Below the pieces are notes generated by a model. That model made no database searches and had not been told where the DNA came from. It saw only the letters and a list, made by a program, of their open reading frames with translations. Below, piece after piece: positions 50,801 to 60,946 of a DNA stretch of 64,000 nucleotides. The stretch's first letter is position 1; every line of letters begins with the position of its first letter. Position numbers and translations under genes: made by a program. The stretch comes from Dendrophyllia cribrosa (taxonomy: Eukaryota > Cnidaria > Anthozoa > Scleractinia > Dendrophylliidae), in the NCBI GenBank assembly GCA_024195265.1, contig JAJLRJ010000013.1:9461832-9525831 (forward strand), written 5' to 3'.

Positions 50801-53507
50801 GTTATCATTCAACGTAACTAGACATCATCCAACATCATCAGGCATCATCCACCGTAACTAGGCATCATCCAACATCACCTGGCATCATCCAACGTAACTA
50901 TACATCATCCAACATCACTTGGCGTCATCCAACATCACTTGGCATCATCCAACGTAACTCGACATCATCCAACATCACCAGGCATCATCCAACGTAACTA
51001 GATATCATCCAACATCACCAGGCATCATCCAACGTAACTGAACATCATTCAACATCACTAGGCGTCATCCAACGTAACTCGACATTATCCAACATCACTA
51101 GGCATCATACAAGGTAACAAAGCATTATCCAACATCACTAGACATCATTCAACATCACTAGGCATCATCCAATGTAACTAGACATCATCCAACATCCCTA
51201 GGCATCATTCAGCATCACTAGGCATCATCCAACGTAACTAGACATCATCCAACATCACTAGGCATCATCCAACGTAACGCGACATTATCTAACATCACTA
51301 GGCATCATCCAACATAACTAGGCATTATCTAACATCACTAGGCATCATCCAACGTAACTAGGCATCATCCAACATCACTGACTAGGCATTATCCTACGTA
51401 ACTCGACATTATCCAACATCACTAGACATCATCTAACATCACCAGGCATCATCCAACGTAACTAGACGTCTTCCAACATCACTAGGTATCATCCAACGTA
51501 ACTAGGCATCATCCAACATCACTAGGCATCATCCAACGTAACTCGACATTATCCAACATCACTAGACATCATCAAACATCCCCAGGCATTATCCAACGTA
51601 ACTACACATCATCCATCATCACTAGCCATCATCCAACGTAACTAGACTTCATCCAACATCACCAGGCATAATCCAACGTACCTAGGCATCATCCAACGTA
51701 ACTAGACATCATCCAACATCACCAGGCATCATCCAACGAAACTAGGCATCATCCACTGTAACTAGACAGCATCTAACCTCACTAGGCATCATCCAACGTA
51801 ACTAGACATCATTCAACATCACGAGGCACCGTCCAATGTAACTAGGCATCATCCAACATCACTAGGCATTATCCAACGTAAATAGACTTCATACAACGCA
51901 AGTGGGCACCATTGAACATCACTCGGCATCATACAGCATCACTAGGCATCATCCAATGTAACTAGGCATCATACAACATCACTAGGCATCATCCAACGTA
52001 ACTCGACATAATACAAAATCACAAGGCATCATCCAACGTAACTAGACATCATCTAACAACACTAGTCATTATACAGCATCACTAGGCATCGTCCAACGTC
52101 ACTAGGCATCATCCAACATCACTAGACATCATCCAACATCACTAGTTGTCATCCAAAGTAACTAGACATCATCCAATATCATCAGGCGTCATCCACCGTA
52201 ACTAGGCATCACCCAACATCATCAGGCATCATCCACCGTAACTATAGACATCATTTAACATCATCAGCCATCATCCAACGTAACTATCCATCATCCAACA
52301 TCACTAGGCATCATACAGCATCACCAGGCATCATCCAACTAACTAGGAATCATCCAACATCACTAGGCATCATCCAATGTAACTAAACATCATCCAACAT
52401 CACTAGACATCATCCAACATCACCAGTTATCATTCAACGTAACTAGACATCATCCAACATCACCTGGCATCATCCAACGTAACTATACATCATCCAACAT
52501 CACTAGGCATCATACAGCATCACTAGGCATCATACAGCATCACTAGGCATCATACAGCATCACTAGGCATCATCCAACTAACTAGGCATCATCCAATATC
52601 ACTAGGCATCATCCAACGTAACTAAACATCATCCAACATCACTAGACATCATCCAACATCATCAGGCATTATCCACCGTAACTAGGCATCATCCAACATC
52701 ACCTGGCACCATCCAACGTAACTATACATCATCCAACATCACTTGGCATCATCCAACGTAAGTCGACATCATCCAACATCACCAGGCATCATCCAACGTA
52801 ACTAGACATCATCCAACATCATTAGGCATCATCCAACGTAACTGAACATCATTCAACATCACTAGGCGTCATCCAACGTAACTCGACATCATCCAACATC
52901 ACCAGGCATCATCCAAGGTAACAAGGTATTGTCTAACATCACTAAACATCATTCAACATCACTAGGCATCATCCAACGTAACTAGACATCATACAACATC
53001 ACTAGGTATCATCCAACGTAACTCGACATTATCTAACATCACTAGGCATCATCCAACGTAACTAGGCATTATCTAACATCACTAGGCATCATCCAACGTA
53101 ACTAGGCATCATCCAACATCACTAGGCATTATACAACGTAAATAGACATCATATACGTAAGTGAGCAAGATCATTGAACATCACTCGGCATCATACAGCA
53201 TCACTAGGCATCATCCAATGTAACTAGGCATCATACAACATCACAAGGCATCATCCAACGTAACTAGGCATCATCCAACCTCACTAGGCATCATCCAACG
53301 TAACCAGACATTATCCAACATCACTAGCCATCATCCAACGTAACTAGACGTCATCCACGGTAACTAGACATCATCTAACCTCACTAGGCATCATCCAACG
53401 TAACTAGACATCATTCAACATCACTAGGCATCATCCAACGTAACTAGACATCATTCAACATCACGAGGCACCATCCAATGTAAATAGACATCATCTAGCA
53501 TCACTAT

Positions 53508-53600
53508 GCATTCATTCATTCATTCATTTATTTTGTCATTAGCCATATTAAAAATATATAATTATAATAATAACAATAATAATAATACAATACACGTAAC
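53508..53600. repeat. AT-rich interruption of the giant array
   Basis: CATTCATTCATTCATTTATT, then ATAATAATAACAATAATAAT, between array monomers. It is unlike the array and resembles the simple-sequence tail of an insertion. Confidence 0.7.
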
Positions 53601-54195
53601 TACATATCATCCAACATCACTAGGCATCATCCAACGTAACTAGATATCCAGCATCGCCAGGCATCATCCAACGTATCTAGACATCTTCCAACTTCACTAG
53701 TCATTATCTAGCATCACTGGGCATCATGCAAGGTAACTAGGCATCATCCAACATCACTAGCCATCATCCAGCATCACTAGACATCCTCCAACTTAACTAG
53801 ACATCATCCAACATCACTAGACATCATCTAACATAACTATACATGACCTGCCATCACTTCGCATCATCGAGCGTTTACTATACATCATCTAACATCCCTA
53901 GACATCAACTCCCATCACTAGACATCACCTACCATCGCTAGGCATCATCTACCATCACTAGGCATCATCTAACGTCACTGGGCATCATCTACCATTGCTA
54001 GGCATCATACAACGTAACTTACATCATGCAACGTAACTAGACATCATCTAACATCACTAGACATCATCCAGCATCACTAGAGATCATCCAGCATCACTAG
54101 GCATTAGAGGAGACCTGGTGAGAACCGATGATGATTGGCAGGAATGGGAATTTCCGCAACTGGTCTTGGCCCTCAGAAAGTGGACAGAAAGAAAG

Positions 54196-55005
54196 CCTAT
54201 CTGAGGTCACAGGTTCAATCCTGAGTGGGGATTTTAGATTTCTAAGAATTCTTAGAATTCTAAGTGTCGACATTACGTTATATAATTCTCAATAAGTGTC
54301 CCAGGTGGTCCAACCTGATTTTGAAGTATCCATTCTAGTCACGACCATTTTGGCAGGTTGTGTATGCGAGCAATCTCGTCCCAGGCCCTGCTTGGACGCT
54401 TTCAAAACTTCAAAATGGCGGACCGGGCACTCCAAGTATATTTTGTCACGTGACGCACGATGAAATGGCGTTTGCAGAGGTTATTTCCAGCGATATGCAG
54501 TCGTGTTTGATTTCTGCTTATCTGAAATCGCTGTCTAAATGTTTTACACGATAAAATGCTCTAGGATATGAGTTCTTTGGCAGCCTTGTCCAGGTTGTCA
54601 CAAAATCATACCGTCCAGAAGGACGTCGGACACCTTATTGAGACTTATATAACGTAATGTCGACGCTTTTAATTTTAGTTTCAATAAATTTTTAAGTGTA
54701 AAAAAGAAAATCTAAAATCCCCACTGAGGATTGAACCTGTGACCTCAGCTAGGCTCAGACTTACATAGGCTACAGTACCACTGTACCACGTAGCTTCTCG
54801 GGTTGCTTAGTCCTAAATTTAACTATATAAACTGTTACCCCCAACCTCAACTGAAAGCTACCAGTTACTGCGTTATATAAGTCTCAATAAGGTGTCCGAC
54901 GTCCTTCTGAACGGTATGATTTGGGCTTGACCCCTTGTCCAGGGGATTCAATGCCCGCCCTGCCATTTAGGAAACGGAGAAGGCCCTGGGACGAGTTTGG
55001 TATGC
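54196..55005. mobile_element. Nested inverted-repeat cluster with SINE head
   Basis: CTGAGGTCACAGGTTCAATC..GGGGATTTTAGATTT (54202) is inverted at 54709-54749. TCGACATTACGTTATATAA..CTCAATAAG (54267) is inverted at 54630-54665. The 54601-54660 segment is inverted again at 54870-54930. An outer pair, TCGTCCCAGGCCCT / GGGCCCTGGGACGA, lies near 54375 and 54980. On the minus strand, box A TGGTACAGTGG (54788-54778) and box B GGTTCAATCC (54737-54728) form a tRNA-derived pol III promoter. Confidence 0.65.
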
Positions 55006-55773
55006 GAATTCCTCACTGAGCCTCCATATTTTCATTTTTAGGACTTCTCAGATGCCAGTTGACGAAAACCCAAGTGCAGCGCTTCACTTCAGTGAAAAAC
55101 GTCCTCCGATTCGGTAAAAACAGCAAGGGAAATCTATTAGGAGCACAAACTAAAACTGTAGCTGAAAACGAGCCGGTTTTTTTTTTAAATTTTATTACAT
55201 CACTTACGAAACAGTACAATATTTACAAAAACGATGCTTACACTACTTACAATGCGATACCTATACAACTTGCAAGTATAGTACTTTCACTATTTTTTTT
55301 TGTTGAACATACACACATACAGTTAACATTCACAAAAGACAATCTACAACAAAAAGGAAACTACGACTTGAAGCTGACAAAAAAGAAACCTAACACAGTA
55401 AAAACATTGGTGGTAACTAAAATTAAATGGGAGCGCAATCAGTCAAGTAAACAGAATTTTATACCATATTTAAAAGAGACAAGAAAACAGACCATTTTGT
55501 TCTGAAATCATTTTCGCGACCAGTCATACAAGAAATATATTTTTCTAGACAAATTTTATCACGAGCTAGGAAAACAAATTCATTAAAGATGTAAAATTTA
55601 CCGTTAAGAGCTTTTACGTAAAATACTTTCCTATAATGACTAAATGATTGAGGGCTAAACAGAATTTAGAATCATTATTAATAATGCCAAACATAATTTT
55701 TTTGTTGAAAGCGATAATTTTGAGTTCACCATCGTGAAGCCCAATCCAGAAACTCCTTCCAGAACAAGGTGGC
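55006..55773. other. Non-coding stretch left of the Polinton
   Basis: A 148-codon frame exists on the plus strand (55059-55505) but resembles no family and has no clear gene context. I leave it uncalled. Base composition shifts toward that of the Polinton. Confidence 0.4.
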
Positions 55774-55846
55774 AGTAGTATAAGAGTTGGCGGTACCAGA
55801 TCAGTTTTGCAAAACTGATCTGATACCAAGCCAACTCTATACTACT
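55774..55846. repeat. 73-bp palindrome, possible Polinton terminus
   Basis: AGTAGTATA, GAGTTGGC, GGTA and CCAGATCAGTTTT are each mirrored in order around a GC centre, with a few unpaired bases. Polintons end in inverted repeats starting AG and cause 6-bp duplications. Here the preceding six bases are GGTGGC, which cannot be checked because the other end is off-window. Confidence 0.5.
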
Positions 55847-56147
55847 TACCATATAATGGCAAAAAATAAAATGGAAATATTAAATGACGAAATTAAATGG
55901 TAAAATCAAATGAAACTATATGTTAATAAAAACAAATGGTGCGTTTATTTCATTGCGTGATTCCACATAATAGAATCCTTTGCGTGACACAATTCTCGGA
56001 AAAACAGGAAGTCTTTTGATTCTCAGAAAAGTTTATGACGTGGAAATATTTTTTCAATTTTATAGTCGTCATAAAAAGGATCCTTATAACAAATAACAAT
56101 ATATCTTCTCCAATCTAATGGATACCAATATTTGATAAAAGAGTGAT

Positions 56148-56978
56148 TTATTTTGTTTTATAATGTCCGTATGCATAACTATTAATTCCATCTTCTAATA
56201 AATATCTTTTATCATCAAAACAAGAGAGTGATACCTTGTTAATCTCATAACTATTAAGTTTATGGTTTTGACTTCTTATAGTTTTCATCTTATGATACAT
56301 CTGTTTATTTTCAAATAGTGTTTGTTTATAATTTTCATGTTTGAGATCTTTCTTTATTACATTCTTTTTGATTCCCTTAGCGGTCTTACCTCCTTTTTGG
56401 TTGTCTTTCATATAACTATACATTTTTGATCTTAATCCAACGAATTCAGTAATAGGAATACCTGCAGCTTCATCTTTGAACTTACCAATCACTTTCTTAT
56501 TGGTCTTATCAAAATATTGAGAATCTTGTGGATAATCACTGTTATCGAATCTTTTTTTATCATTCCAGAAATCCATGTAGACATCTTCAGCTTCGATTTC
56601 ATATGTAAGACTATCAGTATCGGTAAATAGCAGCTTAGCTTTGTCTCCATACTTCTTTTTAATGTAGTTGTAATGAAAATCATACATTAATGTCTTGCTT
56701 AGATCTAAGATACACATACCAATATATGCCGGCCTGTTTAGGGTTAGTATTTCTTTAATCTTATGCACAGCTACTAGATTTTCATTGAATATCTTACTGC
56801 TGACATATGTTGGTTTAGCAGCCATTTTTAATAGTTTCTTTTCATCAGTCACTAATCTAACATCTACTCGTTTTCTGATATTTTCCATTGTTTTTCCGAA
56901 GACTGAATTGTTCATTAATTTAAAAAAATCTTTTTCAAAAGCATTTTTTGCATTTTCTTTTCTGAGTGTTGAAATCAA
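56148..56978 (-). CDS. POLB: Polinton DNA polymerase B, C-terminal piece
   Basis: Third of three frame-shifted pieces. It carries palm motif B (KLMNNSVFGKT, residues 20-30) and motif C (LFTDTDSL, catalytic Asp at 120 and 122). It ends with the family's usual DGINSYAYGHYK tail about 300 bp from the element terminus. The stated start (ATG at 56978) is only the first Met of the frame. Homology begins at NAKNAFEKDFF, which continues directly from the N-terminal neighbour, so the real protein would enter by correcting a shift near 56951-56961. Confidence 0.88.
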   Translation of the reverse strand: MISTLRKENAKNAFEKDFFKLMNNSVFGKTMENIRKRVDVRLVTDEKKLLKMAAKPTYVSSKIFNENLVAVHKIKEILTLNRPAYIGMCILDLSKTLMYDFHYNYIKKKYGDKAKLLFTDTDSLTYEIEAEDVYMDFWNDKKRFDNSDYPQDSQYFDKTNKKVIGKFKDEAAGIPITEFVGLRSKMYSYMKDNQKGGKTAKGIKKNVIKKDLKHENYKQTLFENKQMYHKMKTIRSQNHKLNSYEINKVSLSCFDDKRYLLEDGINSYAYGHYKTK

Positions 56979-59424
56979 TATATTGCTTCAACCATGCGGA
57001 CTGATTGAACTCTAGTACTCGATGGACTTTAGTTATTTTCAAACCAAGATCAGTGTATATTTGGAGGTTCCTATAATGGAGCACGTATTTTTCTTTGTTG
57101 CTTAATGTTGGTATCAATTTATGAACTAAACCAGTCGATATTTTATATTTCTTCGCGATGTTTTTACAATACCCAGACAACATATTTTCAGTTACTTTAA
57201 CCTTTTCCGGTCCTAGCGGGTAGTCATTATGGAGGTTGTGTAGTTCTTCAGGATATTCCAGGTCGACTTCTAGTATTAAACCTTTATTGCTATCTTCTTT
57301 ATACTTGGCTAAGTCTATCTTATCAATCTGGTTTTTAGTCATCCATTTGAAACCACCGGTTGGTAAATATTGACTCATCGCCCAACCATACAGATTGTTC
57401 GCGTCTAGATACATTATATACTTTGAGGGCGCCTTCTCATCATATGTTTTCATGTATTTATTGTTTGCTTTACCATACCTATTGGCAATGTAGCTTATTC
57501 CACCACGCATTCCTTTTTCGATAAATTGAAACATGTCAATATCAGCCATAAGCTCTAATTTGATGTCAGTCATTTTCAACATAGCATCCCAAGACAAACC
57601 TGGAGATGTGAAATAATGGCAGGGGTCAAGTTTGTAGTATTCTAAACATGTTTTCCTGAAGTTTTCAAATACATCGGCTAATAGAAGGATGTCAGATTTT
57701 AGGTATAGGTCATGATACCCACCCATATTTTTAAGAGAGAATGTATCCCACACATTTTGAGCATGTTTATAATCTTCATCTGAGATATGCTCATCATTCA
57801 ATATGCTGTAAAATTCTTCTTTTGATGGCAGCTTTTCATTGAATTTATCAAAACTGTCCATGAAGTCGTATGGATAGACTCCTTTTTGTGACATTAAATC
57901 AAGTTTTTCACCTTTGAATTTTTGAGAGGTATATTTCAACAATTTTTTTGGAAGATTGCTCACTAGTTTTTCCAAACTTGAGCTCATAAATTGGAAACTA
58001 TCAATAAAGGTAAGATGATTACCCAACATGAAAGCCATATACTTCTCCATGTTGTTAGGTATGGCATTGATATTCATTTGACACTTTTCACCTTTCTTAT
58101 TTGTATATGTATGCTTCTTGACAATTTCACCAATCTCTTGCATTATAAAATGACTATCATACCCTCTCAAATTGTGAAATATAACAGGAATTTTTATTTC
58201 TTCTGCATTTACTCTAAGTTTCAGATTACATTCTTGATGAGCTGATCCTCTATACTGACCAGTAATATGACAGTGATCTCGAACTCGAATATCTTTCTCT
58301 GTATACTTTTTATCACATATATGACATTTATCAGCTTTTTGGAATTCTTCTTCATCCTTTTTTGTCATTTTTAATGGTTTGTTAAAATATCTTTTATTCA
58401 TATTACGACAATATTTAACTTCTTCTAACATAGCTTCCATAAATTTGTTAACAGCTTTTTCACCTCTATAGATCTGTACTGGTTTACTATATTTATCATC
58501 ATAACAGCATACAACCTTATAACCATAACCACAATCAGTATGTTTTTGGTACGATTCAGTATAGGATTTGTCATTGTTTGGTCTGCATCCTTCTATTTTT
58601 TCTACAATAGCTTCGAAATCTCCATAGATGACAAATGGTACAGGCAACTGCTTATGAAAGTTGTTGAATTTCAATATGTTATTATCCTTTGACGGCATTT
58701 TTATGGCTTGTTTTCCATTTATGATGATGCAATTTTCTTTATGATTTAATAATACTCTTCCACTACTGAAACATTGTAAACAATACATACAAAAATGCTT
58801 TCTATGTTCATGTTTTGTTTGATTGTACATAAATTTATTGAAGTCTTTTATTAATACATAATGTTTGTTTTCGCCTTCTGTTATCAATAATAAATGCATT
58901 TGATCTTCAAATTTTTCTTGGGATATGTAAATAGGAAATGGTTGTTTTCCTTCATATCCAAATACATTGATATTGATATTATTCTGTTTCTCAATTTTAT
59001 TATACTGTTTTTGATTGACTGGAAATTCAATTCCTGAGTAATTCAACTTTTCAATACATTCTTTATCACATTTTTTAATTCTTTGAGGATATTTTTCCTG
59101 TGGGTTTAAATGCCGAATATGACACCATCTAAAGCACTCATTATCAATATTCTTCATATTAATCAACCCTTTAGCTGGGTTTCTCAGCTCTATTGGTAGT
59201 TTTATATATGATAACCCTTTTAATGGTTTGTATTTTACTATGTTAATATAATGATTATCAACCGATTTAATAGTCCATCCGGAGCCTTCAGATATCCACT
59301 GTGCAATTTTATTTAATATCTGTTGTTTGGACAATTGCAAATCTTCAGCGATGTTATTGTGGTTGATAATTGTTTGTGCTACACTATTGAAGTACGTATG
59401 CTGTTTTATATGTGATTTCACCAT
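56935..59424 (-). CDS. POLB: Polinton DNA polymerase B, central piece
   Basis: Family B, protein-primed polymerase that would replicate the element from its ends. Exonuclease motifs: GDFEA (Asp269/Glu271), HNLRGYDSH (Asp423), YLKSD (Tyr574/Asp578). Between Exo I and II is an endonuclease-VII-like zinc site (CHIC 367-370, DHCH 383-386, AHQEC 395-399). Palm motif A is YLDANNLYGWA (Asp674). All visible catalytic residues are intact. The frame stops at CKKCF, where A-rich sequence shifts it relative to the C-terminal piece. The first residues before YFNS (12) are out of register with the upstream piece. Confidence 0.92.
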   Translation of the reverse strand: MVKSHIKQHTYFNSVAQTIINHNNIAEDLQLSKQQILNKIAQWISEGSGWTIKSVDNHYINIVKYKPLKGLSYIKLPIELRNPAKGLINMKNIDNECFRWCHIRHLNPQEKYPQRIKKCDKECIEKLNYSGIEFPVNQKQYNKIEKQNNININVFGYEGKQPFPIYISQEKFEDQMHLLLITEGENKHYVLIKDFNKFMYNQTKHEHRKHFCMYCLQCFSSGRVLLNHKENCIIINGKQAIKMPSKDNNILKFNNFHKQLPVPFVIYGDFEAIVEKIEGCRPNNDKSYTESYQKHTDCGYGYKVVCCYDDKYSKPVQIYRGEKAVNKFMEAMLEEVKYCRNMNKRYFNKPLKMTKKDEEEFQKADKCHICDKKYTEKDIRVRDHCHITGQYRGSAHQECNLKLRVNAEEIKIPVIFHNLRGYDSHFIMQEIGEIVKKHTYTNKKGEKCQMNINAIPNNMEKYMAFMLGNHLTFIDSFQFMSSSLEKLVSNLPKKLLKYTSQKFKGEKLDLMSQKGVYPYDFMDSFDKFNEKLPSKEEFYSILNDEHISDEDYKHAQNVWDTFSLKNMGGYHDLYLKSDILLLADVFENFRKTCLEYYKLDPCHYFTSPGLSWDAMLKMTDIKLELMADIDMFQFIEKGMRGGISYIANRYGKANNKYMKTYDEKAPSKYIMYLDANNLYGWAMSQYLPTGGFKWMTKNQIDKIDLAKYKEDSNKGLILEVDLEYPEELHNLHNDYPLGPEKVKVTENMLSGYCKNIAKKYKISTGLVHKLIPTLSNKEKYVLHYRNLQIYTDLGLKITKVHRVLEFNQSAWLKQYIDFNTQKRKCKKCF

Positions 59425-59944
59425 CAGACAATTTTGTGAATGTTGTCTTTAATGTCTCAACGAACTTGAAACCTTTCATCGATGTTAATATGTTTATGAG
59501 CTGGTATTCAATACCCTTTCTAGTGTTTTGTAGTTGAACTAATGGGTCTTTGTTGTTTTTTATATCAATTTCATAAGACTTTGTATAGCCTTTAAGAGCT
59601 TTGTCTGTTTGCTCTATTTTAGTCCTTGGCAATGGAACTGGTTTTTTGGTTTTAGGTGTTGGAATTGGTTTTATTTTCTTTGTTCTTGGTGCTGGAACTG
59701 GTTTGTAATCATCTCTGAACTCAATAGGTGGTAAAATGATATTGTCTTCATAATTTTTAACCATCTGCCTGACAGATTTTCTCGGTGTAGGAACTGGTCT
59801 CCTACGTTGTTTTTCGTCATCTACCACGATAATTTTAGGCTTTTTATTCTGTTGCTTTAAAAGCAATTTGATGAGTTCTGATTTACTAAGTTTCTTAAGA
59901 TCACTCTTATTCATATCTATAAGGTTAGATTTTTCTGATTTCAT
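59384..59944 (-). CDS. POLB: Polinton DNA polymerase B, N-terminal extension
   Basis: A 186-residue frame with a basic start, several P-x-P-x-P-R motifs (RRPVPTPRK, KPVPAPRTKK, KPVPLPRTK), which resemble SH3-type ligands, and a DKALKGYTKSYEI block. Cnidarian Polinton polymerases as I know them carry this extension in front of the exonuclease part. It overlaps the next piece by 41 bp. TACGTA at 59393-59398 looks like a 4-bp duplication that throws the frame. Start choice: ATG 20 nt after the TCTA promoter-like block. Confidence 0.75.
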   Translation of the reverse strand: MKSEKSNLIDMNKSDLKKLSKSELIKLLLKQQNKKPKIIVVDDEKQRRRPVPTPRKSVRQMVKNYEDNIILPPIEFRDDYKPVPAPRTKKIKPIPTPKTKKPVPLPRTKIEQTDKALKGYTKSYEIDIKNNKDPLVQLQNTRKGIEYQLINILTSMKGFKFVETLKTTFTKLSDGEITYKTAYVLQ

Positions 59945-59960
59945 ATATATAATAATTCTA

Positions 59961-59995
59961 TAGATAATCTTTTAAATAGTTTTACAAATGTGCGT
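59961..59995 (-). promoter_or_regulatory. Promoter-like block upstream of POLB
   Basis: AAACTATTTAAAAG then ATTATCTATAG, with TCTA exactly 20 nt before the ATG. It matches the block at 60338-60372 at 23 of 26 positions, and both are preceded by CGCAC. Confidence 0.55.
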
Positions 59996-60060
59996 TTAAA
60001 TGTAGTCGAGAATTCAAATAATCCAATCATGGATCCTTCGAACTATAACTATGAAAAGAA

Positions 60061-60321
60061 TTAATTTTGTGTGTAATTTGGATTATTTTTTTGTGTTATG
60101 TTGATGATTCGTTGCATTATATTGTTGACATTTACATTCTTCATATGCTTTTTTGTTTTCAAGTGACACCATTTCCCTGCAAGTGTATAATTTTTATCAT
60201 TTTTACAAATATTACAATACCACTCTTTATTTAACATACATAAGGTTTTATGTTTTTTTAGTTCTTCTGTTGTGAAAACTTTTGGTCTACCGCGACCTCT
60301 CTTAACATTTTGATTTTCCAT
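60061..60321 (-). CDS. AT-hook and C2H2 zinc-finger protein
   Basis: 86 residues. KRGRGRPK (7-14) is an AT-hook, binding the minor groove of AT-rich DNA. CNIC (36-39) with His53 and His59 forms a single C2H2-type finger of the kind common in small Polinton/virus proteins. The tail is Asn-rich. It lies between POLB and the coiled-coil gene on the same strand. Its own promoter-like block precedes it by 20 nt. A DNA-binding role in the element is inferred; the specific function is unknown. Confidence 0.7.
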   Translation of the reverse strand: MENQNVKRGRGRPKVFTTEELKKHKTLCMLNKEWYCNICKNDKNYTLAGKWCHLKTKKHMKNVNVNNIMQRIINITQKNNPNYTQN

Positions 60322-60337
60322 ATATAATACTATACTA

Positions 60338-60372
60338 TAGATATTATTTTAAATAGTTTCATAATAGTGCGG
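60338..60372 (-). promoter_or_regulatory. Promoter-like block upstream of the zinc-finger gene
   Basis: GAAACTATTTAAAATAATAT then CTATAG, with TCTA 20 nt before ATG; partner of the POLB block. Confidence 0.55.
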
Positions 60373-60546
60373 ATAATATTGGTCAAGAATTATATATTTT
60401 GCATTATTGCGTAATAGCCAGAAACATTAATATTTTTGGCTACCAATGAATAGCGAATGCAAAGATATAAATATCTTAGAAATTTCTAGGATACTTGTAA
60501 ATAGTAACATCTCTTTAACCTATTTTTTAAAACAAAGTCTCATTAA

Positions 60547-60867
60547 TCACATTTTACATTGCTTATTGTATTCACGTTTGAGATATTTGACGTCATCAAC
60601 TTTTGTTTGTTTCAACACATTACATTCCTCATCGTATTTATTGTTTTCTATCTCATTGCAGATAATCTTCAATAACTGTTTCAATGTTATATCTTCATCA
60701 ATTTCATGTATTTTTTTATGATAAAGTTTCAATAATTTTTCCTTATATTGTAACATATCCAACCTACGTTCATGATCGTATATTTTATCGTGAAGATTGT
60801 CTAATTCATCTTCGCATTCATTAATTTGAAATTTTATTTTTTTAATATATTTCTTAATACCACTCAT
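60547..60867 (-). CDS. Small coiled-coil protein, unknown
   Basis: About 106 residues from MSGIKKYIKK. I prefer this start over the ATG five codons upstream, because TATATAT directly before ATG is typical of this element's genes. Heptad-like Leu/Ile/Glu/Lys pattern (NECEDELDNLHDKI, LDMLQYKEKLLKL) predicts a coiled coil. It sits between integrase and the zinc-finger gene. I recognise no family. Confidence 0.55.
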   Translation of the reverse strand: MSGIKKYIKKIKFQINECEDELDNLHDKIYDHERRLDMLQYKEKLLKLYHKKIHEIDEDITLKQLLKIICNEIENNKYDEECNVLKQTKVDDVKYLKREYNKQCKM

Positions 60868-60946
60868 GATATATATAAACATTATATATTTTTGACATCT
60901 TTTAACGGTATCCAGCTGTTAAAATCATCACTATATCCTTTCCACT

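Larger units (their letters stand above)
46170..54107. repeat. Giant minisatellite of alternating 20-bp units (~7.9 kb)
   Basis: Two related monomers alternate: GGCATCATCCAACATCACTA (A) and GGCATCATCCAACGTAACTA (B), giving a 40-bp dimer in most of the array, with some A-A or B-B runs. About 390 monomers. Long segments recur in order: for example the block with CATCATTAGCCATC near 48850 recurs near 49590 and 51615, and the junction GTTAACTAGAGGTCATCC near 50413 matches 47814. Stops in every frame and a period not divisible by 3 argue against coding. Confidence 0.95.

Noticed and set aside
46170..54107. CRISPR-like appearance of the 20-bp array
   Set aside because: There are no unique spacers; repeat units directly abut and alternate, and the DNA is eukaryotic.
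55059..55505. 148-codon frame on the plus strand left of the Polinton
   Set aside because: Low-complexity, hydrophobic/Lys-Thr-rich, no recognisable family, and in a region of repeats.
55614..55829. FWIGLHDG string resembling a C-type lectin motif
   Set aside because: Only seven or eight residues match, with no neighbouring Cys or second motif, and the frame runs through the terminal palindrome.
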